Part shown: positions 57,242 to 64,000 of the stretch, in pieces
Layout: each line of letters starts with the position of its first letter
Position numbering within the stretch: the stretch's first letter is position 1
Assembly: GCA_900312665.1 (NCBI GenBank)
Contig: ONZQ02000007.1
Coordinates: 1,714,723 to 1,778,722, forward strand
DNA from: Cephalotrichum gorgonifer
Lineage: Eukaryota > Ascomycota > Sordariomycetes > Microascales > Microascaceae
DNA length: 64,000 bases
Reading direction: 5' to 3'
The notes under the pieces: model-generated
What the model was told of the DNA's origin: nothing
The model's database searches: none
The model's input: only the letters and a program-made list of their open reading frames with translations
Translations under genes and position numbers: made by a program

Positions 57242-58819
57242 ATGTCGAAAAGACCCGGCGACGACCGCGAGGAGGCGGCGCTCAAGGCCGGCGGGCGGCC
57301 CGAGGCGATGGACATCGACGATACGGCAGCCGACAAGGAGATGGGCGAGTTCGAGGATGAGTTCGAGGACGAGTTTGAGAGTGAGGACGAGATCATAGAG
57401 GCCGGCGTCGACGGGAGGCCGGACGCCGAGCGTGAAGCGGAAGAGAAGGGTATGTAACACCTCTCCCGGCATTTAGACTATCCCCGCCAGATCACCTCGC
57501 GCACACCTGCAATGAATCCGAGCCTCTGCGGACGCTAACCACCTCCGCGCCCCTTAGAATCTATGAACGTCGACAAGGGCACATTCATCGTCGGCCGCCA
57601 CAAGCTCGAAGAGGGCCAGATCCTCGCGCCCGACCCGACGACGTACGAGATGCTCCACAACATCAGCACGCCCTGGCCGTGCCTCTCCTTCGACATCGTC
57701 CGCGACCACCTCGGCGCCGACCGCAAAGTCTACCCCGCCACGATGTACACCGTGGCCGGGACGCAGGCGGAGGGCTCGCGGGCGCGCGAGAACGAGATCA
57801 TGGTGATGAAGCTCTCGGGCCTCGGCAAGATGGAGCGCGACGAGGACTCGGACGACGAGGACGGCGAGGACGACGAGGACGCGGACCCGATCCTTGAGTC
57901 CAAGTCGATACCCATCAACTCGACGACGAACCGGATCCGGGCGTGGCAGGCGCCCGAGGACTCGGGGGTGACCTCTTCGACGATCCCCTCGACCCTCACT
58001 GCGGCGATGACGGAGTCGTCGGACGTCTTCATCCACGACGTGACGCCGCACCTGACCTCCTTCGACAGCCCCGGAACGGTCGTCACGCCGCTCCAGAACC
58101 AGCCCACCTACACGGTCCGCGCGCACAGGAACGAGGGGTACGCGATTGACTGGTCGCGCACGTCGGAGCCGCGGCTCCTGACGGGCGACAACGACGGGCT
58201 GATCTACCTCACCTCGCACACGAACGGGACCTTCTCGACGGACACCAAGGCCTTCAGGGGCCACACGGGCAGCGTGGAGGAGCTCCAGTGGTCGCCCTCT
58301 GAGAGCTCCGTCTTCGCGTCGTCGTCTAGCGACGGGACGGTGCGGGTGTGGGACATCCGGTCCAAGGGGCGTAAGCCGGCCATCACGATCCAGGCGAGCG
58401 CGACGGACGTGAACGTCATGTCGTGGTCGCGGCAGACGACGCACCTCCTCGCGTCGGGTGCGGACGACGGCGTGTGGGCGGTGTGGGACCTGAGGCAGTG
58501 GAAGGGCGGGCAGAAGCCGACGCCGCTGGCGAGCTTCGACTACCACAAGGAGCAGATCACGAGCCTGGAATGGCACCCGACGGACGACAGCATCATGGCC
58601 GTCGCGGCGGGGGACAGCACGGTGACGCTGTGGGACCTGGCGGTGGAGCTGGACGACGAGGAGAGCAAGGACACGGGTGGGGTGGGAGACGTGCCGCCGC
58701 AGCTGCTGTTCGTGCACTACCACAACGAGGTGAGGGAGGTGCACTGGCACCCGCAGATCGTGGGGAGCCTGGTGGCGACGGGTGAGCAGTTTAGCGCGTT
58801 CAAGACGATTAGCGTGTAA
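57242..58819 (+). CDS. RRB1: Ribosome-assembly WD40 protein Rrb1/GRWD1
   Basis: Two exons (57242-57449, 57558-58819), GTATGT donor and CTTAG acceptor, phase 1, give 489 residues. The N-terminus is acidic and repetitive (EFEDEFEDEFESEDEI). The conserved family entry follows: GTFIVGRHKLEEGQILAPDP, then YEMLHNISTPWPCLSFDI. A second acidic block (DEDSDDEDGEDDEDAD) precedes the WD40 propeller (HRNEGYAIDWSRTSEPRLLT, FRGHTGSVEELQWSPSESSV, VRVWDIRSKGRK). The end DGVWAVWDLRQWKGGQKPTP, VREVHWHPQIVGSLVATGEQ, FSAFKTISV matches the family. Rrb1 is a nucleolar chaperone for ribosomal protein uL3 in 60S assembly. The 503-codon antisense frame at 57554-59065 is a shadow of this GC-rich gene. Confidence 0.96.
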
Positions 58820-60400
58820 TGAAAAATTCTGGGGTTTGTTGTGTTCAGGGAATGGATATATAGCGGAATGATTGTTTTTGAGTGTGTTTAATTCGCCCTG
58901 GAGCTGTATTCGGCTCCGTGTTGACAATATGCCTTCGCCGACATGTCGAGACAGGTCCCTGGGTTCCAACGGCCTCTTCCGCTTTTCTCTCACGTAGGCG
59001 AGAGTACCCATCGCTTCACCACAAATGATGTCTAGCCACGGCAACCGCCCTGCCAGTATTACCATGAAACCCAGCTATACCACCAACGACTGGCCAAGTT
59101 CCTCAGAGATATAAGCTCCCCCCCGCCCCCAGCATCTCACTTGGAAGACGTAAGTCTTTGCCCCTGTCACGCCAGCAACAAGCCAGCCATGTCCATCCCA
59201 GCGATTTCCCTGCTCCCTGGCGTCATATATTGCGTGTGATGACTCTCGGCCATCAGTTCAAGCTTCGAGCGAAGAGGAGATAAGCTGGATTGTGCTAAAG
59301 AACTCCCCCTCACGATCGACATTCAAGCTCATACAAATCCGTGTTCAGGGTGGCAGAAGATAGGTAGGCAGGTAAAACACCGCCGACCTCTCAATGTTGC
59401 AGTTAGGTCTGGTCCCTGGCGTTAACACGAACATAACCCCGCCAGCACTAACCCAGCAAATGGTGCTGTTAACCCCACCATCCCACCCCGCCCACTGGCA
59501 TCATGTATCACGTCATTCTGGACCAGATCTCCAATCCCCCTTACTAGCACTTTTAGTACGGCGAACGCAATCCAGCAGCCAGGGGAAGAAGGGAGGTGCG
59601 ACAATTTGTAGTAGGAACCTAAATGCCGGCACCTCGATACCAATTCTATCCGTTTTTTTTTCTTTTTCTTTGCCACCAACTTGGCGATCACTCTGGTAGG
59701 CGGCAAGGGGTGACGTACGCAAAAGAATATGGCGAGAATGGTCTGTCGTCAAAAGTAGATTTTTAGTGCCTGTCATCCATATGCATGCATGCGGGGTCAC
59801 ACACACAGGGGCGAGATGGAAACTTGAATATGGCAGGGTCGATACGTCAACATGACCGAGACAAAACGATTTCGAACAGCTCGCCGTTGCGAAGCAAAGT
59901 CGCCTTGGCCTTATGTCCGATGTCCAGATGTCCGGGATGAGCTGCGGCCCGCCTTCATACAAGACCGCGAAGCCGGCGTAAGTTCGAGTGTGCATCAAGG
60001 TTATAAATCCAAATCCGGTCTTATCGCCAGTTCGGGCCCGGGTTTAAGGGCGGTTAGGTACATCTGCGACCCCCCCCCCCCCCCTTTCCACCACTACTGA
60101 AAAGGCAGGCGCCGCTCCGGGGCAACAGCTCCTTCCCCCCCGCGCCATCACCAACCATGAACCATTCCACATCCGGTGCCGGGGAGGGCGTAGAAGTCGC
60201 GATCCACCCTATTGATTTATAAGCCCCGCTTTCAAACCTCGGTCGAGAGATAGCTAGCTCCAGATATAATAGACCCCCTCGAGCAGGTTCGGAAGGTCAT
60301 TGTCCTTTCTTTTCTTTTCATTTCCTTGATAAACCTCGTAAACCACGTCGCCTTACGATTGAAAGTGAAGCGAAAACTCACAACTACTTGAAAAAAAAAT
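58820..60400. other. Intergenic
   Basis: No gene is supported in 1.58 kb. A C-run lies at 60070-60085. The last 100 bases are the leader of the aldo-keto reductase gene. Confidence 0.5.
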
Positions 60401-61468
60401 ATGGCGTTGACTCTGGAATCTACCATCAAGCTCAACAGCGGGCATGAGCTACCCCGCCTCGGCTTTGGTGTACGCGCCATCCTTCCTTCCCTTCCCTTCC
60501 CCGTTCACTGTTTCGGCCTCGTTACTAACATGCTCGCAGGTCTGGCAAACGTGAGGAAGAGAACATAGCCACGCCGCTACCCGCGTTGACTTACTGACAC
60601 CCGTTCTCCCAGGCCGGCTGATACAGCCAAGGATGTCGTAACCGACGCCCTGACCAACGGATACCGCCACGTCAGTCCCCCCCCCTTTCCCCTCCTCTTT
60701 CCACCTCCCAGACAAATAACTCTTTAAAACCAGATCGACTCCGCCGCCGCCTACAAGAACGAAGCCGGCTGCGGCGCCGCCATCCTCTCCTCCCCCCTCC
60801 CCCGCTCCTCCATCTTCTTCACCTCCAAGGTCCCCGCCCGCAACCTCTCCTACGAGAAGGCCCGGGACCAGGTCGCCACCACCCTCAAGGAGACGGGGCT
60901 GGACTACATCGACCTGATGCTCATCCACGCCCCCTACGGCGGCTCCGCCGGCCGCAAGGGCGCCTGGAAGGCCCTCGTCGAGGCCGTCGAGGAGGGCAAG
61001 GTCCGCTCCATCGGCGTGAGCAACTACGGCGTCCACCACCTCGACGAGCTGGAGAAGCACATCGCTGAGCTGGAGGCGGAGCGAGGCGGTAAGGGGAAGG
61101 GGGGCGTGCTGAGCGTCGGCCAGTGGGAGATTCACCCCTGGCTGCCCAGGAACGACATCGTGGACTGGTGCAAGGCGCGGGGCGTGGCGGTCGAGGCGTA
61201 CAGCCCCATCGTCAGGGGCGAGAGGTGGGGTGAGAAGGCGGTCGTGGATGTCGCGGCGAAGTACGGCGTCACCGAGGCCCAGGTGCTGCTGAGGTGGAGT
61301 CTGCAGAAGGGGCTGGTGCCGCTGCCGAAGAGCGTGACGCACGAGAGGATCCTGAAGAACGCGGAGCTGTACGGGTTCGAGCTTACGGAGGAGGAGGTGA
61401 AGGCGTTGGAGACGGAGGAGTACTCGCCTGTCTGCTGGGATCCTACCGTTTCTACGCTTGAGGATTAG
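60401..61468 (+). CDS. Aldo-keto reductase
   Basis: Four exons (60401-60469, 60540-60550, 60613-60670, 60734-61468) join in phase and give 290 residues. The second exon is only 11 bases and encodes VWQ plus part of T, completing the conserved GFGVWQTPAD start. The family tetrad is intact at canonical positions: D48 and Y53 in GYRHIDSAAAYKNE, K78 in FFTSKVP and H111 in LMLIHAPYG. The cofactor-binding end is also present (VEAYSPIV, LLRWSLQKGLVPLPKSVTHE, RILKNAELYGFELTEEEVKA). It is therefore an NADPH-dependent reductase of carbonyl compounds in the AKR superfamily; the substrate is unknown. A model starting at an internal ATG would lose the active site, so the spliced start at 60401 is preferred. 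Confidence 0.93.
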
Positions 61469-61744
61469 GTGGAGGAAATAGCAGCAGCTGTTAAACCATA
61501 CAGGAAAGCAAGAACGGAGGACCATAATAGAGAGAACTGTCGTGTATTATTCGAATCCACCCTTATGTATGATGGATGGTATTAGTCTTCAATACTATTC
61601 CAAACGCCCGCTGGCTATGCATATGCAGCGTATGAAACAAAAAACAACATAGAACCACCCACTCTTCCAGTACCCCCCCCCCCGCCCCCGGCGCCATAAA
61701 CAGCCAACAATAGAGGGGAAGTCAAGAGCACGAGGAGCTCATAA
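61469..61744. other. Convergent intergenic region
   Basis: A short spacer between the aldo-keto reductase (plus) and WD40 gene (minus) 3' ends, with a C-run near 61673-61688. Confidence 0.6.
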
Positions 61745-64000
61745 TCACTCCATAACAACCGGCGCCCGACACCCCACGCACAGAAGCATCTGCTTCCCAC
61801 TGACCCTCTCGGGCCTGAACTCCCGGCCGCCACACTCCTCGCAGCTCGCCTCGCCTCTTTCCCCACTATCTCTCTCCTCGGCACCTCCCTCCCTCCCTTC
61901 CCTGTCGTCCCCGCCCTCGTCCGTCATATACACCGTGGACCCGGACGCCGCCGAAGTCGACGGCCTTCTCGAGTGCGTCCCGTCTCCGCCGGCCGCATCA
62001 TCCATCGCCGCGGCATCGCCGCCATTCGAGCCCTCGCTTTTAATGGTCGTTAGACCCGAGGATCCCTTCCCCAGCTTCCCTCCACCTACCCCTAGGTAGT
62101 TACCCCCGACTCCTAGCCCACCCCCTGACCCTGACCCTGACCCCGACCCGGACCCTGAGCGCACGATTCCCTTGAACCTCGAAGCAATATTCCACCGCGA
62201 CTGCTTCCCCTCCCTCTCCTCCCCGTCCTCGTCGATAGACTTGAACGTGAAACTCGGCGCCGGGAGCGGCCCGTCCCTCGACGGCACCCGCTCGGACGTG
62301 GGACTCCCGGTCGATACCCTCCCCACAGTGTACGGGTGCTTCCTCGCCTCGGCCGCCGAGCCTCCGCCCCCGACTGCACCCTTCCCCACAACCGGCGACC
62401 TCTCCCGCTCATACCCCGCCGCCGCCGCCGCCCTCCCACGCTCAATCTCCTGCCTCCACGAGAGGATGCGGTCGGACGGCAGCCCCGCGGATGTCGGGGT
62501 TACCAGGCCCAAGCCGACGCCAGCTTGGGGCTGCGTCGGAGCCTGCGAGAAGGACATGGACGTCCTCCTCGAGGGCCCCACGCTGCTCGCGCTCCCCCTC
62601 GTCAGCACGCTCCCGCTCCTCCCCAGCCCCTTCATCTTCCTCGAGAACGTCGACCCGGTCTCCCAGTTCTCGTTCCTCCTCTTCTGCCACGCGCAGTCCT
62701 GCCTGAACACCTTGATCACCCCCGTCCGGTCGCTCGTGACGATGATGTTGCCGCCGTAGTGCGTCGACCGCGCGATGTACGCCGGCGACTCCTCGGGCTT
62801 CCGCGCCAGTGCCGGATTCTCCCCGCTGACGTACTCCGACAGCGCCGTCTGGCTGGCGTTGGCCTCCTCCCTGCTCAGGAGAGTGACGGGTGGCGGGTTG
62901 CAGAGATCATATATCGGGTCCCCTGACCCGCCGAGCAGCTTCCTCGTGGCCGTCGGCGCGAAGAGAGCGGCGGTCAGCATGTCCGAGTGCGCCTCGAACG
63001 ACTCGTACGGCCTCTTGTCCTTCTCGGCATCCGCGCCACGGACGGACCAGATGTACGCCTTCTTGTCCTCGCTCCCGCAGATGATGTGCTTCCCGTCGTC
63101 GCTAAACCTCGCGCGCATCTGCGTAAAGTTGTTCTCGTGCCCCTTGAACTTCGCCACGAGCGCCTTATCCTTGAGGTTGTATATCCGGAGCCGCGAATCC
63201 GTGGACGTCACCAGGAGCTTCACGTTCCCGTCGGAACTGAGGGCCCCGCCGGACCCGTCCGAGGGGGGGATGGCCAGGGCGTGGATCCCCGTGATCTTGC
63301 TGCCCTTTGCGTTCTTGCCTCGCGACGACCGCACGTGGATCTGCGCCTGGTGCTTCAGCCCATCGGTCCCGTAGAAGAGACACAGCCCGTGCAGCGTCCC
63401 CGCCATGCACGTTGTGCCGTCCGGGCTGAACGCCACCGCCGTGACCACCTCGGGCAGCGCCGCCGAGTACGCGACGCTCTTGTCGGGTATGCTCCACAGG
63501 CGGAGCGTCGAGTCGACGCTCCCCGCGAGGAAGAACCTGTCGTCGCGCGGGTGGAAGGCCACGCTGGCCACGGGTTCCTTGTGCTGGAAGGCGCACAGGC
63601 ACTCGTCGCGGCTCATGTGCCACAGCCGTACCGTCCTGTCCATGGCCGTGGAGAGGAGGAAGTTGTTCTTGCTCCACGTGAGGTCCAGGACCTCGCCCGT
63701 GTGGCCGCGGAACTCGCGCACGGGCTTCCCCCGGAAGACGGGCGCGCTGAGGAACCGATGCGGGCTCGACGGCTGGGCGGCGGCCTCCTCCTCCTCCTCG
63801 TGGGCCCGCCGCTCCTCGGGTGTGGATATCACGGCGAAGACGCGCACGACCTGGTCGCGCCCCGCGGCGGCGAGGTACCTCCCGTCGCTGCTGAAAGCCA
63901 TGGCCCACACGGCGCCCCCCGTCTCGTGTGATTCCTTGCCGTCGTGCGTGGAGGTGCCCGCGTCGGTGGCAAGGTCTGCGCCGTCGCCGTCGCCGCCGTC
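61745..64000 (-). CDS. WDR44-like WD40 protein, 5' end beyond window
   Basis: The minus-strand frame is open from the window edge to a stop at 61745, with 751 codons visible. The start is missing because the frame continues past 64000. WD40 repeats begin with GGAVWAMAFSSDGRYLAAAG, followed by EFRGHTGEVLDLTWSKNNFL, RTVRLWHMSRDECLCAFQHK and HPRDDRFFLAGSVDSTLRLW. Further blades include FKGHENNFTQMRARFSDDGK and HYGGNIIVTSDRTGVIKVFR. This order matches the WDR44/yeast Dgr2-type family, linked to Rab/endosomal traffic in animals. After the propeller comes a long Ser/Gly-rich tail. The C-terminus carries a CEEC...CVGC pair set resembling a small zinc ribbon. No intron is needed in the visible part. 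Confidence 0.9.
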   Translation of the reverse strand, partial: DGGDGDGADLATDAGTSTHDGKESHETGGAVWAMAFSSDGRYLAAAGRDQVVRVFAVISTPEERRAHEEEEEAAAQPSSPHRFLSAPVFRGKPVREFRGHTGEVLDLTWSKNNFLLSTAMDRTVRLWHMSRDECLCAFQHKEPVASVAFHPRDDRFFLAGSVDSTLRLWSIPDKSVAYSAALPEVVTAVAFSPDGTTCMAGTLHGLCLFYGTDGLKHQAQIHVRSSRGKNAKGSKITGIHALAIPPSDGSGGALSSDGNVKLLVTSTDSRLRIYNLKDKALVAKFKGHENNFTQMRARFSDDGKHIICGSEDKKAYIWSVRGADAEKDKRPYESFEAHSDMLTAALFAPTATRKLLGGSGDPIYDLCNPPPVTLLSREEANASQTALSEYVSGENPALARKPEESPAYIARSTHYGGNIIVTSDRTGVIKVFRQDCAWQKRRNENWETGSTFSRKMKGLGRSGSVLTRGSASSVGPSRRTSMSFSQAPTQPQAGVGLGLVTPTSAGLPSDRILSWRQEIERGRAAAAAGYERERSPVVGKGAVGGGGSAAEARKHPYTVGRVSTGSPTSERVPSRDGPLPAPSFTFKSIDEDGEEREGKQSRWNIASRFKGIVRSGSGSGSGSGSGGGLGVGGNYLGVGGGKLGKGSSGLTTIKSEGSNGGDAAAMDDAAGGDGTHSRRPSTSAASGSTVYMTDEGGDDREGREGGAEERDSGERGEASCEECGGREFRPERVSGKQMLLCVGCRAPVVME

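Noticed and set aside
57554..59065. 503-codon minus-strand open frame
   Set aside because: It lies antisense to the RRB1 coding exon, is Arg/His/Val-rich low-complexity and has no domain; this is a known effect of GC-rich third positions.
62987..63931. 314-codon plus-strand open frame
   Set aside because: It is antisense to the WD40 repeats of the WDR44-like gene and is Arg/His/Val-rich without a domain.

Overview
The window looks like nuclear DNA from a filamentous ascomycete (Pezizomycotina, probably Sordariomycetes). The clues are GC-rich third codon positions, short introns with GTAAGT/GTACGT-type donors, pyrimidine-rich leaders, fungal cell-wall enzymes (a Crh-type GH16 and a GT15 mannosyltransferase) and several fungus-only protein families. 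No bacterial, viral, transposon or CRISPR feature was recognised.

Layout. 1-12 kb: a Myb/SANT-like gene on the minus strand, an 8.4-kb gene-poor stretch with one possible decayed ORF, then a two-repeat Myb/SANT gene on the plus strand with a long leader. 15.8-24 kb: a GPI-anchored Crh-type transglycosylase, a tandem-repeat patch at 17.96-18.64 kb, a Rossmann-fold NAD(P)-binding protein and a secreted beta-propeller lactonase. 25-28.9 kb: an acidic repeat protein of unknown function and a RING-like protein with SUMO-interacting motifs. 30-35.4 kb: PRP19, divergent from an OHCU decarboxylase, then a fungal protein of unknown function. 35.4-43.5 kb: a gene desert rich in G-runs, microsatellites and TACGAGTAC words. 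43.5-54.3 kb: acyl-CoA thioesterase, DOM34/Pelota, GT15 mannosyltransferase, a DUF4604 protein and COX4. 55-56.9 kb: U6 snRNA and an intron-containing tRNA-Gln(UUG). 57-64 kb: RRB1/GRWD1, an aldo-keto reductase and a WDR44-like WD40 protein cut by the window edge.

The genes form no evident cluster. Most are housekeeping: splicing (PRP19, U6), translation quality control and ribosome biogenesis (DOM34, RRB1, tRNA-Gln), respiration (COX4), cell wall and glycosylation (Crh, GT15), and purine or fatty-acyl metabolism (OHCU decarboxylase, thioesterase). Exon structures were worked out by eye from splice sites and reading phase. They are consistent in frame, except for the 5' part of the 10.7-kb Myb gene, which stays ambiguous. 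The strongest leads for something less ordinary are the six-copy degenerate repeat at 18 kb, a B-box-like element just past the U6 terminator, the acidic DWW-repeat protein with a PIP-box-like motif, and the SIM/RING protein.
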